Shown: positions 8,432 to 17,421, numbered from the stretch's first letter. The stretch is DNA of 64,000 nt from Paractinoplanes brasiliensis (GCF_004362215.1 NZ_SNWR01000001.1:4322001-4386000); one strand, 5' to 3'. Numbers and translations are program-made. The notes: generated by a model not told the origin, from the sequence alone.

Positions 8432-11400
8432 ATGTCTTCCTCTCCCCCGCTCGTAGTCGCTGACCGTTACCGGCTTGTCGCGCCGCTCGGTCAGGGCGGG
8501 ATGGGTCGTGTCTGGCGGGCGACCGACGTCGTCCTGCACCGTGAGGTCGCCATCAAGGAGCTTGTGCCTCCGCCCGGCCTGGCCCCCGGCGAGCGGCAGG
8601 AGATGCGTGAGCGCTCGCTGCGTGAGGCCCGCGCGATCGCCCGGCTCAACAACATCAACGTGGTTCGCGTGTTCGACGTGCTGCGCACCGACGCCGACCC
8701 GTGGATCGTCATGGAGTACGTGCCGTCCCGCTCGCTGCAGGACACGCTCGCCGCCGACGGTCCGTTCAGCCCGGTGCGCACCGCCGAGATCGGGTTGGGT
8801 GTGCTCAACGCGTTGCGCGCCGCCCACCGTGCCGGGGTGGTGCACCGCGACGTCAAGCCGGGCAACGTGTTGATCGGGGCCGATGGGCGCGTCGTGCTCA
8901 CCGACTTCGGGCTGGCCACTGTTCCGGGCGACCCCAACGTCACGCGTACGGGTCTCGTGCTCGGCTCTCCGGCCTACATCGCGCCCGAGCGTGCTCGTGA
9001 CGGCTCCGCCGGTCCCGCAGCCGATCTGTGGTCTCTCGGCGCCACGCTGTACGCCGCGGTCGAGGGCTCCTCGCCGTTCGCCCGGCCCTCCGCAATCGCC
9101 ACGCTGGCCGCCCTCGCCACCGAGAACCCGCCGCCCGCGCGTAACGCCGGCCCGCTCAAGCCGGTGCTCAACGGCCTGCTCCGCAAGGACCCGACGCACC
9201 GCATCAACGCCGAGGAAGCCGAGCGCCTGCTGCTGCGTGCGGCCGGCCGCCGTTCCAAGCTCAGCTTCCCGATGAGTCCGACGATGCGCCGTCCGGGTGT
9301 GGGCCGCGACCGCTCGGCACTCACCGGCGGCACCTCGGCCACTCCGGTTGTGCCCGGTCCGCGGCCCCCGGTCGCCCGGCCTACGAGCCCGCCCGGTCAG
9401 CCCCCGATCACTCCGGGTCGCCCGGCAGCCGGCGAGGGCCGGTCGCCGATCTTTGCCCCGGGCAAGGCGCCGGTGGGTCGTTCCAACCCCGAGCCCGTAC
9501 GTGGTCGCACCACCGAGCCGCCCGTACGGGGTCACACGACTGAGCCGCCCGCCCGCCGCCGGCCCGCTGCCGAGGCGCCCACCCGTGTCGACGGCCCCAA
9601 GGTCGACGCGCAGCCCCTGGACGCCACGCGTGTCGACGGCCCCAAGCTCGACGCCACCCGTGTCGACGGGCCGCCGGTTCACGACGACCGCACGACAGTT
9701 GTCGGCCCTCCGAGCAACCTTTCCCGTACGTCGAGAGGGGCGCAGGCGGGTTTCACAGCGGCGGACGTCGCGGCGAATCGCCGGAAGAAGGCCGCCCCCG
9801 AGCACGAGCGGTCGCTGACCGACGCCACGGCGCTGATCCCGCGCGTGGGCGCCGACGGCCTGCCCACTGAGAGCAGGCAGGACAAGCTGGCGGTCGACCC
9901 CACGGCCAGGATCGCGCTCCCGGCGAAACGTCCGTCCGAGCCGGCGCCCAAGCCGCCCGCCGGGGAATCCGCGCCGGCCGCCGGAACCGCGGACGCAGCC
10001 GCCCCTGCAGCGGCCCCGGCCGACATGACGACGAAGCTCTCCGAGCCCGCCGACAAGACGCGGAAGATTTCCGAACCGGTCGACAAGACGACGAAGCTCT
10101 CGGAACCGGTCGACAGGACGACGAAGCTTGCCGAGCCGGTCGACAAGACCACCAGGATCGCGGAGCCGCCGAAGAAGGCGACCTCGGGCAAGGGGAAGCC
10201 GCCGGTCGTGGACGCGACCCAGGTCGTGAGCCCGGCGAAAACCACGCCCGCCAAGTCCGGGCCGGCGACTTCTCAGCCGGCAACGGGTGAGTCGACCAAG
10301 GGCGAGCCCGAGCCGTCCGCGGCCGAGTCCCAGCCGTCCAAGTCCGAGGCCCAGGCCAAGTCCGAGGCGCAGGCCAAGTCCGAGACGCAGGCCCAGGCCG
10401 AGTCCGAGGGCCAGGGCCAGGTCAAGAGCGGGACGCAGGTCGAGTCCGAGGGCCAGGGCCAGGTCAAGAGCGGGACGCAGGTCGAGTCCGAGGGCCAGGG
10501 CCAGGTCAAGAGCGGGACGCAGGTCGAGTCCGAGGGCCAGGGCCAGGTCAAGAGCGGGACGCAGGTCGAGTCCGAGGGCCAGGGCCAGGTCAAGAGCGGG
10601 ACGCAGGTCGAGTCCGAGGGCCAGGGCCAGGTCAAGAGCGGGACGCAGGTCGAGTCCGAGGGCCAGGCCCAGGCCCAGAGCGAGACGCAGGCCGAGACCG
10701 AAGCTCAGGCCAAGACCGAAGCGCAGACCAAGAGCGAGGTCGAGACCAAGGCCCAGACGCCCGCCGCTACAGAGGCACCGGCTGAGGCCGGGTCTCCGTC
10801 GGCGCCCGTCGTGGCCGAGCCGACGAAGGGAAAGCGCAAGCCCGCGAGAAAGGGTGTCCCGGCCCGAACGCCTGACGCCCAGCATGAAACCGAGCAGGCG
10901 ACGAGCGACGAAGAGCCGGAGAACGACCGGGCCGGCAAGACCGCGCGTACGGCCGGTGCCGAGTCGGGCAAGGGCAAGGCCGAGCCCGCACCGGCCGAGA
11001 ACCAGGCCGACGCGCCCGCGAAGAGCAAGGCTGGGCCGTCGTCAGCAGCTTCCGTCGGCGCCACGGACGGTAAGAGCGAGCCCCAGCCCGTCGTTGAGGG
11101 CATCCCCGGGAGCACCGACGACCTGCAGACCGCGGACAAGCCGACCGAGGCCACCTCAGCTGCGGCGAACGCTCCCGAAGCGGGCGCGGACGGGGTGAAG
11201 GCCACCGAGACCGACGCGGCGAACGTCAAGACCGAGGAAAAGGTAAGGACGGCCGCCGAGCCGCAGCCGGACGTGGACAGGACGACGACGCTGGCTGCCG
11301 CCGCGTTGGCTGACAAGACCACCAAGATCGCGAGCCGGGAGGACAAGCCGGCCGACCTGGCCCCGATCCCGGCGTTCAGCCGCCCGAATCGTCCGGCTTG

Positions 11401-12130
11401 GGCGCCCATGCCGCACGGCCCGACCCCGGGCATCACCGTCTTCGGCACCCGGCTCACCTACGCCCAGGCCGCCGTCGCCGGTGGTGTTGTGCTGCTGGTT
11501 CTCGTGCTGGTGGCGGTCCTCATCGGGCAGTCGTTCGGCGACGACGGCGACACGGACCGGACAGCCGCCGTCACCCCCACCGCCTCGGCCGGCGGCACCA
11601 ACGGGGGTTCCGCCCCGGGCGCCCCGTCGGACGCGGCCACCACCAAGCCCAGCCCGAGTTCCGCCGCGCCGACGACCACTCCCGCGCTGTCCCTGCCGAG
11701 CACCTGGCACCTGTACGCCGACAGCTCCGGCTTCAAGATCCCGGTGCCCAAGAACGCCCGGGTCCAGCACAGCGGCAGCGAGACCAGCTTCCGGTGGAGC
11801 AACCGTTACCTGCTCATCGACCAGACGGACAGCCCGCAGCCGGACGCCCTGGAGGACTGGAAGCAGCAGGAGCGTGACCGGGCTGGTTCGGCCTACCGCA
11901 ACTACCGCAAGGTCAAGCTGGTGGAGGTTGACAACTACTTCAAGCAGACCGCCGACTGGGAGTTCTTCTACACCACGTCGTCGGGCAACGAGCAGCACGC
12001 CGTGAAGCGCAACGTCATCGTGAGCGACAAACAGGCGTACTCGATCTCCTGGTATGTCTCGCCCGAGGACTGGGACGATTCGCAGGCCGATCTCAAGCTG
12101 ATCTATCAGGGATTTCAGCCCAAGAAGTAA
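8432..12130 (+). CDS. Transmembrane serine/threonine protein kinase with long repeat-rich linker
   Basis: The predicted protein is 1232 residues. Residues 1 to about 275 form a PknB-type kinase with the glycine loop GQGGMGRVW, VAIKEL lysine, HRDVKPGNVL catalytic loop, DFGLA and an APE motif. Residues about 280-1005 are a disordered Pro/Ala/Glu/Lys linker. It holds five 10-residue units (about 531-579), six identical 14-residue units (657-740) and over a dozen Asp-x-Thr motifs. One TM helix at about 1011-1034 leads to an external domain of about 200 residues. ATG 8432 is 7 nt after TATTTT, so the start is probably leaderless. The linker is far longer than in most PknB relatives. Confidence 0.93.
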   Translation: MSSSPPLVVADRYRLVAPLGQGGMGRVWRATDVVLHREVAIKELVPPPGLAPGERQEMRERSLREARAIARLNNINVVRVFDVLRTDADPWIVMEYVPSRSLQDTLAADGPFSPVRTAEIGLGVLNALRAAHRAGVVHRDVKPGNVLIGADGRVVLTDFGLATVPGDPNVTRTGLVLGSPAYIAPERARDGSAGPAADLWSLGATLYAAVEGSSPFARPSAIATLAALATENPPPARNAGPLKPVLNGLLRKDPTHRINAEEAERLLLRAAGRRSKLSFPMSPTMRRPGVGRDRSALTGGTSATPVVPGPRPPVARPTSPPGQPPITPGRPAAGEGRSPIFAPGKAPVGRSNPEPVRGRTTEPPVRGHTTEPPARRRPAAEAPTRVDGPKVDAQPLDATRVDGPKLDATRVDGPPVHDDRTTVVGPPSNLSRTSRGAQAGFTAADVAANRRKKAAPEHERSLTDATALIPRVGADGLPTESRQDKLAVDPTARIALPAKRPSEPAPKPPAGESAPAAGTADAAAPAAAPADMTTKLSEPADKTRKISEPVDKTTKLSEPVDRTTKLAEPVDKTTRIAEPPKKATSGKGKPPVVDATQVVSPAKTTPAKSGPATSQPATGESTKGEPEPSAAESQPSKSEAQAKSEAQAKSETQAQAESEGQGQVKSGTQVESEGQGQVKSGTQVESEGQGQVKSGTQVESEGQGQVKSGTQVESEGQGQVKSGTQVESEGQGQVKSGTQVESEGQAQAQSETQAETEAQAKTEAQTKSEVETKAQTPAATEAPAEAGSPSAPVVAEPTKGKRKPARKGVPARTPDAQHETEQATSDEEPENDRAGKTARTAGAESGKGKAEPAPAENQADAPAKSKAGPSSAASVGATDGKSEPQPVVEGIPGSTDDLQTADKPTEATSAAANAPEAGADGVKATETDAANVKTEEKVRTAAEPQPDVDRTTTLAAAALADKTTKIASREDKPADLAPIPAFSRPNRPAWAPMPHGPTPGITVFGTRLTYAQAAVAGGVVLLVLVLVAVLIGQSFGDDGDTDRTAAVTPTASAGGTNGGSAPGAPSDAATTKPSPSSAAPTTTPALSLPSTWHLYADSSGFKIPVPKNARVQHSGSETSFRWSNRYLLIDQTDSPQPDALEDWKQQERDRAGSAYRNYRKVKLVEVDNYFKQTADWEFFYTTSSGNEQHAVKRNVIVSDKQAYSISWYVSPEDWDDSQADLKLIYQGFQPKK
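10400..10651 (+). repeat. Six identical 42-bp tandem repeats inside the kinase gene
   Basis: Each 42-bp unit encodes ESEGQGQVKSGTQV, and the six copies look identical at the nucleotide level. A seventh, diverged unit follows. Unit length is a multiple of three, so copy number can change without breaking the frame. Complete identity suggests recent expansion or active homogenisation. The antisense strand is also open here, only because of the codon bias. Confidence 0.95.
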
Positions 12131-12193
12131 CTCCGGGGAGTGACAACGGGGATGAATGGGTAGTTCATCCTCTGTCACGGACGGAGGTGCGAC

Positions 12194-12406
12194 ATGAACT
12201 GCCGACGGTACGGCAGTAAGCCGACAATGCTGCTCTGGTTGCTGGTGGCCATCGCTGACTTGGTCTTTCTCGCCGCCGCGGTCGGCCCGGTGGTCACGAC
12301 CGCGATCGTCGTCCTGCTGGCGGTGATCACCGCGGCAGTGTTCGCCGTCCGAGTGCCGGCCAAGCGCTCCGTAACGCCCGACCCGATGACCAGGCGCAGA
12401 GCGTGA
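12194..12406 (+). CDS. Small membrane protein, unknown function
   Basis: The 70-residue protein has two hydrophobic segments (LLWLLVAIADLVFLAAAV, then TTAIVVLLAVITAAVFAV) and a basic tail, so it is probably a two-TM membrane protein. The ATG has a strong GGAGGT with 5 nt spacing. It lies 63 bp after the kinase gene and ahead of the M50 gene, both on the same strand. The stop codon lies inside the first unit of a 33-bp tandem repeat. No family is recognised. Confidence 0.65.
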   Translation: MNCRRYGSKPTMLLWLLVAIADLVFLAAAVGPVVTTAIVVLLAVITAAVFAVRVPAKRSVTPDPMTRRRA

Positions 12407-12490
12407 CCTACCGGGCCGGTGCGGAGGCGCACAGCGTGGCTGACCAGGCCCGGACAGAGGCGCACAGCGTGATCGGCGACGGCCACAGCC
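12394..12490. repeat. 33-bp tandem repeat, three units, starting on the stop codon of the small membrane protein gene
   Basis: The core GCGCASAGCGTG recurs at 12394, 12427 and 12460, exactly 33 bp apart, with similar flanks. The first unit contains the last codons and TGA of the preceding gene. The third reaches to about 20 bp before the M50 gene. The gap between the genes holds nothing else obvious. Confidence 0.8.
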
Positions 12491-12512
12491 GGATCGGATA
12501 CAGTTCGGCGCT

Positions 12513-13247
12513 GTGATCGACGGTGTGACTGACTTCTGGGACAAGCTGCTCGGTGCTCAACCGGACCCGCCCGGTCTGCTTGTGCTGCTCACCGCCCTGG
12601 CCGGGTTCCTCGCGGTCTCGTTCCGGCCGGTCTGGCGGGTGGCCCGCAACGCCGTCACGATCGCTCACGAGGGCGGTCACGCGCTGTTCGCGCTGCTCAC
12701 CGGCCGTCGTCTGCGCGGCATCCGGCTGGAGTTCGACACCTCGGGCCTGACCCTGTCGTCGGGCCGCCCGACCGGTCCCGGCATGATGCTCACCCTGCTC
12801 GGCGGCTACATCGCGCCGTCGCTGGTCGGGGTGCTCGGCGCGTGGCTGCTCGGCGGCAACCGCATCACGCTGCTGCTCTGGCTCGCCGTCGCGCTGCTGC
12901 TCCTCATGCTGATCAACATCCGGAACCTGTTCGGCGTGGTGTCGCTGGTGATCACGGGTGCGATCGTCTTCGCCGTGTCCTGGTGGGCTTCCCCGGAGGT
13001 GCAGGCGGCTTTCGCGTACGCGGGGGTCTGGTTCCTGCTTTTCGGCGGGGTGCGCCCGGTTTTCGAGCTGCAGGCCCTGCGCCGCCGCGGCCGGATGCCC
13101 GACTCCGACGCCGACCAGCTCGCCCACCTCACGCACGTGCCCGCCCTGTTCTGGGTCGGCTTCTTCCTGATCGTCAACCTGGTCGCCGTCGTGATCGGCG
13201 CTTTCCTGCTGGCCGGCCAGTGGCTCCCCGAACTCAGCGGCCAGTAA
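12513..13247 (+). CDS. M50-type membrane metallopeptidase
   Basis: The 244-residue protein has a TM helix, then the zinc-binding motif HEGGH (in IAHEGGHALFALLTGR) and four to five more TM segments. This is the layout of M50B-like intramembrane peptidases. A second-half Asp ligand is likely but cannot be placed with certainty. GTG 12513 begins the frame just before the conserved region. Substrates are unknown. Its location after the membrane kinase could link it to envelope signalling, but that is speculation. The stop lies in a repeat shared with the convergent accB 3' end. Confidence 0.82.
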   Translation: MIDGVTDFWDKLLGAQPDPPGLLVLLTALAGFLAVSFRPVWRVARNAVTIAHEGGHALFALLTGRRLRGIRLEFDTSGLTLSSGRPTGPGMMLTLLGGYIAPSLVGVLGAWLLGGNRITLLLWLAVALLLLMLINIRNLFGVVSLVITGAIVFAVSWWASPEVQAAFAYAGVWFLLFGGVRPVFELQALRRRGRMPDSDADQLAHLTHVPALFWVGFFLIVNLVAVVIGAFLLAGQWLPELSGQ

Positions 13248-13313
13248 GACCCGAACCGGAGCACTCGGTAAGACCCGAGCTAAGCACCCAGTAAGAACTC
13301 GGGTTCAGAGCGG
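13244..13313. repeat. 23-24-bp tandem repeat bridging two convergent stop codons; possible terminator
   Basis: GTAAGA begins units at 13244, 13268 and 13291 (spacing 24 and 23 bp). The first unit contains the TAA of the M50 gene. The third overlaps the stop of accB on the other strand. Within it ACCCGAG and CTCGGGT can form a stem-loop, so the region may also terminate both transcripts. Confidence 0.7.
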
Positions 13314-14894
13314 GATGTTGCCGTGCTTCTTCGGCGGCAGCGTCTCGCGTTTGGTCCGCAATGTCCGCAAACCCCGGGTGACCTGGGCGCGCGTCTCCGA
13401 CGGCATGATCACCGCGTCCACATAGCCTCGTTCCGCAGCGATGTACGGGTTGGCCAGCGTGTCCTCGTACTCCTGGATGAGCTCGGCCCGCCGCGCCGCC
13501 GGGTCGTCGGCCGAGGCCAGCTCGCCGCGGTAAAGGATGTTGACCGCGCCCTGCGCCCCCATCACCGCGATCTGGGCCGTGGGCCACGCGAAGTTCAGGT
13601 CGGCGCCCAGGTGCTTCGAGCCCATCACGTCGTACGCCCCGCCGTAGGCCTTACGCGTGATCACGGTGACCTTGGGGACGGTGGCTTCGGCGTACGCGTA
13701 GATGAGTTTTGCCCCTCGCCGGATGATGCCGTCCCACTCCTGTGAGGTGCCCGGCAGGAATCCCGGCACGTCGACGAAGGTCACCACCGGAATGTTGAAG
13801 GCGTCGCACGTACGGACGAATCGGGCCGCTTTTTCCGAGGCCGCGATGTCGAGCGTGCCGGCGAGATGCATGGGTTGATTGGCCACCACGCCGACCGGGC
13901 GGCCCTCGACGCGCCCGAACCCGACCACGATGTTCTGCGCGTACAGCGGCTGAACCTCGAGGAAGTCGTCCACCACCGTCTCGACAACCCTCTTGATGTC
14001 GTACGGCTGATTGGCGGAATCGGGGATCAGTGTGTCGAGCGCCTTGTCGTCTTCGGTGGGCGACAGATCGAGCGGCTTTTCGTAGACGAGCGGGTCGTCG
14101 AGGTTGTTGGACGGCAGATAGGAGAGCAACGCCCGCACGTAGTCGATGGCGTCGTCCTCGTCGGACGCCAAGTAGTGCGCGTTTCCGCTGCGTGTGTTGT
14201 GGGTGCGCGCGCCGCCCAGTTCCTCGAAACCGACCTCCTCACCGGTCACCGTCTTGATCACGTCGGGGCCGGTGATGAACATGTGCGAGGTCTGGTCGAC
14301 CATCACGGTGAAGTCGGTGATCGCGGGGGAGTAGACCGCGCCGCCCGCGCACGGCCCCATGATCAACGAGATTTGCGGGATGACGCCGCTGGCCCGGACG
14401 TTGCGGAAGAAGATGTCGGCGTAGAGGCCGAGCGCGACGACGCCCTCCTGGATGCGGGCGCCGCCGGAGTCGTTGATTCCGATGATCGGGCAGCCGATCT
14501 TCATGGCGAGGTCGAGCACCTTGACGATCTTTTCGCCGAAGACCTCGCCCAGCGAGCCGCCGAAGACCGTGAAGTCCTGCGAGAAGACGCAGACCTGCCG
14601 ACCGTCGATGGTGCCGTACCCGGTCACCACGCCGTCGCCGTACGGGCGGTTCTTCTCGAGGCCGAAGTTGGTCGATCGGTGCCGCGCCAGCCCGTCGAGC
14701 TCGACGAACGAACCCTCGTCGAGCAGCATCCCGATGCGCTCGCGGGCCGTCTTCTTGCCGCGGGCGTGCTGCTTCTCGACCGCCCGGGCGGATCCGGCGT
14801 GCACGGCCTCGTCGGTGCGCCGTTCGAGGTCGGCGAGCTTGCCCGCGGTGGTGTGGATGTCGGCCACGACGTCGTCGTCCTGGTGGGTGGTCAC
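13305..14894 (-). CDS. accB: Acyl-CoA carboxylase beta subunit (carboxyltransferase)
   Basis: The 529-residue carboxyltransferase moves the carboxyl group from biotin on AccA to an acyl-CoA, likely propionyl- or acetyl-CoA. The N-terminal half has INDSGGARIQEGV and GPCAGGAVYSP, the acyl-CoA oxyanion site. The C-terminal half has DVPGFLPGTSQEW, a biotin-site motif, and RKAYGGAYDVM. GTG 14894 is chosen because it follows GAGGA with good spacing and gives the usual length; the frame stays open upstream to 15140. Residues controlling substrate choice cannot be judged by eye. Confidence 0.95.
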   Translation of the reverse strand: MTTHQDDDVVADIHTTAGKLADLERRTDEAVHAGSARAVEKQHARGKKTARERIGMLLDEGSFVELDGLARHRSTNFGLEKNRPYGDGVVTGYGTIDGRQVCVFSQDFTVFGGSLGEVFGEKIVKVLDLAMKIGCPIIGINDSGGARIQEGVVALGLYADIFFRNVRASGVIPQISLIMGPCAGGAVYSPAITDFTVMVDQTSHMFITGPDVIKTVTGEEVGFEELGGARTHNTRSGNAHYLASDEDDAIDYVRALLSYLPSNNLDDPLVYEKPLDLSPTEDDKALDTLIPDSANQPYDIKRVVETVVDDFLEVQPLYAQNIVVGFGRVEGRPVGVVANQPMHLAGTLDIAASEKAARFVRTCDAFNIPVVTFVDVPGFLPGTSQEWDGIIRRGAKLIYAYAEATVPKVTVITRKAYGGAYDVMGSKHLGADLNFAWPTAQIAVMGAQGAVNILYRGELASADDPAARRAELIQEYEDTLANPYIAAERGYVDAVIMPSETRAQVTRGLRTLRTKRETLPPKKHGNIPL

Positions 14895-15012
14895 GCTGGT
14901 CCTCGCGCTTCGCCGGCGGCTGTACTCGTCAGTAATAGATCGTAGTGCGCTACCAGAGGCCATGGCGGCCCGTGCGCGTTTCGCACGCAATGCCCCATTC
15001 GTTACCTCTGTC

Positions 15013-16389
15013 GTGACGAACTGGATGACCGCGGCCGGTATCGCCCTCATCGCCGGAGGGCTCGCCACGCTGATCTGTTTCCGCACGGTGCTCTTCGGCG
15101 GGGACAGGCGTCGCAGCCGGGCGGACACGCCGGCCGGCATCCAGCCGAAGTCGCGCCGGGCCAGGGGAAACCGGCGGCGGAACAGGGCGCCGGACCCAGC
15201 CCTGCCACCGGCGCGCGCCCTTGGTCCAGCCGAGGAGGAGGACTCACGGAGTGGCTTGGCCCTGATCGGCCTGGCCGACGACCCCGAGCCGGCTTACGCG
15301 GACACTGCCGGGCGCTACACCAAAGATCAAGAGCCCTTCCCGTACAGGGCGGAACCGCACCCCGAGGATCAGGAGCCTCTCCCGTACGCGGTTGGGCCAC
15401 GCACTGAGGATCAAGAGCCCTTCCCGTACGGGGTGGAACCGCGCGCCGAGGATCAGAAGCCTTTCCCGTACGGGGTGGAGCCGCGCGCCGAGGACCATGA
15501 GCTTTTCCCGTATCAGGTGGAGCCTGAAATGGACTACGAGCCGGAACCGGAGTCCGTGTTCGGGCCGGTTCTGGCCGAACCGGGGTTCGAGCCCGTCATC
15601 AGCCAGCCGGTGACGGCGGAGCCGGTCATGGGCGAGCCGGCCGGCTTCGGGCCGATCACGACCGAAGCGGACGTCTTCGGGCCGGTCATGCACGAGGCTG
15701 ACGTCTTCGGGCCGCTCATGAACGAGCCGGTCAAAGGGGGATCGGCGAGCGGCGGGCCGGCTGGGTTCGAGCCGGGCGCGCTCCCGGCGTCGGATGCTGT
15801 CGAGCCAGCCGTGGGCGAGGCCGCCTACCAGGAGGAACGCTACGGCCACCGGGTCGAGGGCTGGGTTCGTCCGGAGTACCGTCACGTTCCCGAGGAGCCG
15901 CCGTCCGGCGAATACTGGACTCCCATACCGGTGGGGCTGGAACCCGACCCCGAGCCCTCGGCCAAGGGGTACGGCTGGCCCATGGCCGTCGAACGTCTGC
16001 CTGCCGCCGGGGATTACGAGCCGCCGACCGGATACGACCTGGTCGAGCACGAGCCGACCGAGGTCGTATCGGCCGTGCCGCCCGCCCGGAAGCGGCGTGA
16101 CCGGGCGCCGGTGGGCGATCGCGCCAACCGCATCCGACTGCCCCGCAACTGGCCCGCGCGCGACGACAAGTATCAGGAGCCGGCCGCCCGAGAGTGGCGT
16201 GTCGAGAACGACTCCCCGCCGCGCCGTCGCCGGGTGGACTCGACCCAGAGGTTCGCCGCGGTGACCGACGACCCGCCCGCGGTCAGCCGGCGTCGTCCCC
16301 GCCCGCGACCCCGCCCCTCGGCGGAACCCTCCGACCGCAGCACCACGATGTACGTCAGCCGCCACGCCGCCGAACCCCCACCACGCTGA
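15013..16389 (+). CDS. Membrane-anchored low-complexity protein with 14-residue repeats
   Basis: The predicted 458 residues start with one TM helix (AAGIALIAGGLATLICFRTVLF) and a strongly basic stretch, so the bulk is probably cytoplasmic. Five degenerate 14-residue units of the type EDQEPFPYGVEPRA fill DNA about 15330-15535. Acidic and Pro-rich segments with recurring VFGP follow, then a very basic C-terminus. GTG 15013 or ATG 15025 could be the start. It is divergent from accB and precedes birA. No known domain is recognised. Its charge pattern suggests a scaffold or phosphoprotein, but that is inference. Confidence 0.7.
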   Translation: MTNWMTAAGIALIAGGLATLICFRTVLFGGDRRRSRADTPAGIQPKSRRARGNRRRNRAPDPALPPARALGPAEEEDSRSGLALIGLADDPEPAYADTAGRYTKDQEPFPYRAEPHPEDQEPLPYAVGPRTEDQEPFPYGVEPRAEDQKPFPYGVEPRAEDHELFPYQVEPEMDYEPEPESVFGPVLAEPGFEPVISQPVTAEPVMGEPAGFGPITTEADVFGPVMHEADVFGPLMNEPVKGGSASGGPAGFEPGALPASDAVEPAVGEAAYQEERYGHRVEGWVRPEYRHVPEEPPSGEYWTPIPVGLEPDPEPSAKGYGWPMAVERLPAAGDYEPPTGYDLVEHEPTEVVSAVPPARKRRDRAPVGDRANRIRLPRNWPARDDKYQEPAAREWRVENDSPPRRRRVDSTQRFAAVTDDPPAVSRRRPRPRPRPSAEPSDRSTTMYVSRHAAEPPPR

Positions 16390-16510
16390 CCCGGAACCCG
16401 GCCACGTCGTCTCGGCACGTTGACCGGGAACCCGGCCACGCCGTCTCGGCACGTTGATCCGGAACCCGGCCACGTCGTCCCGGCACGTTGACCCGAAGCC
16501 CCGCCGCGCC
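16385..16510. repeat. 34-bp tandem repeat, about four units, starting on a stop codon
   Basis: GGAACCCGGCCACG recurs at 16393, 16427 and 16461, each 34 bp apart, with a fourth decayed unit from about 16487. The first unit carries the TGA of the preceding low-complexity gene. The birA promoter box (16554-16559) lies beyond the array. Confidence 0.85.
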
Positions 16511-16565
16511 GGGCCTGCCGGGCGTACGGGCCGACGTAGCTGAGGGGCGGGGCTAGGCTCGCTCA

Positions 16566-17417
16566 ATGGCCTCGCCGTTCACGGACCTCGACCGACCTCC
16601 GCTCTCCGAGCGCTCCCTGACACGGGCGCTGGTGACGCCGGGCAGCCTGTGGCGGCGTGTCGACCTGCGCACCGAGACCGCCTCGACCAACGCCGATGTC
16701 GCCGCCGCGGCTGCGAAGGGGGAGCGCGAGGGCCTGGTGGTGGTGGCCGAGCGCCAGACCGCCGGCCGGGGGCGGCGTGACCGGCAGTGGACGTCGCCGG
16801 CGCGGGCCGGGCTCACGCTGAGTGTGTTGCTGCGCCCGGGGCAGGCCGACCGCGAGCGCGGTTGGGCAGCTCTGACACCGGGGTCGTTCGCCTGGCTGCC
16901 GCTGCTGGCCGGGGTCGCGCTGCGTGAGGCCGTCGAGCGGGTGGCGGAGGTCGACGCCGCTCTCAAGTGGCCCAACGATCTGATCGTGGGCGGCGGGAAG
17001 GGCGCCGGCATCCTGGCCGAGGTGGCGGGCGACGCGGTTGTGGTCGGCGTCGGGCTGAACGTGACGACGCGGGCCGAGGAGCTTCCCGAGACCACTGGGC
17101 TGCCCGCGACCTCGCTCAAGCTGGCCGGTGCGGCGGTCACCGACCGCGACCCCCTGCTGCGGGCGCTGCTGCGCGGCTTCGCGTCCTGGTACGCGGGCTG
17201 GCGTGAGGCGGGCGGCGATGCCGAGATGTCGGGCCTGCTCGCGGCGTACCGGCGTGGTTGCGCGACGATCGGCCGGCAGGTGCGGGTGATGCTGCCCGCG
17301 GGTGCGACGCTGGCCGGCGAGGCGACCGGGGTGGACCGGGACGGCCAATTGATCGTCCGAGCGGAGGACGGCGCGGTGCATCGTGTCTCGGCGGGTGACG
17401 TGCTGCACGTACGCTGA
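16566..17417 (+). CDS. birA: Biotin--[acetyl-CoA-carboxylase] ligase
   Basis: The 283-residue enzyme makes biotinyl-AMP and attaches biotin to the AccA lysine. Visible are TETASTNADV, the biotinyl-AMP loop RQTAGRGRRDRQWTSP, the lysine in LKWPNDLIVGGGK and the C-terminal SH3-like segment with GEATGVDRDGQL. There is no N-terminal DNA-binding domain, so it is a class I, non-repressor BirA. ATG 16566 lies 6 nt after TAGGCT, fitting a leaderless start. It is near accB and accE, as in related genomes. Confidence 0.95.
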   Translation: MASPFTDLDRPPLSERSLTRALVTPGSLWRRVDLRTETASTNADVAAAAAKGEREGLVVVAERQTAGRGRRDRQWTSPARAGLTLSVLLRPGQADRERGWAALTPGSFAWLPLLAGVALREAVERVAEVDAALKWPNDLIVGGGKGAGILAEVAGDAVVVGVGLNVTTRAEELPETTGLPATSLKLAGAAVTDRDPLLRALLRGFASWYAGWREAGGDAEMSGLLAAYRRGCATIGRQVRVMLPAGATLAGEATGVDRDGQLIVRAEDGAVHRVSAGDVLHVR

Positions 17418-17421
17418 CCGC

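Noticed and set aside
8171..10885. A 904-codon open frame on the minus strand, rich in Leu/Gly/Arg repeats, opposite the kinase gene
   Set aside because: It mirrors the kinase repeats on the other strand. Its amino acid makeup is what antisense high-GC coding DNA gives, and no family is recognisable.
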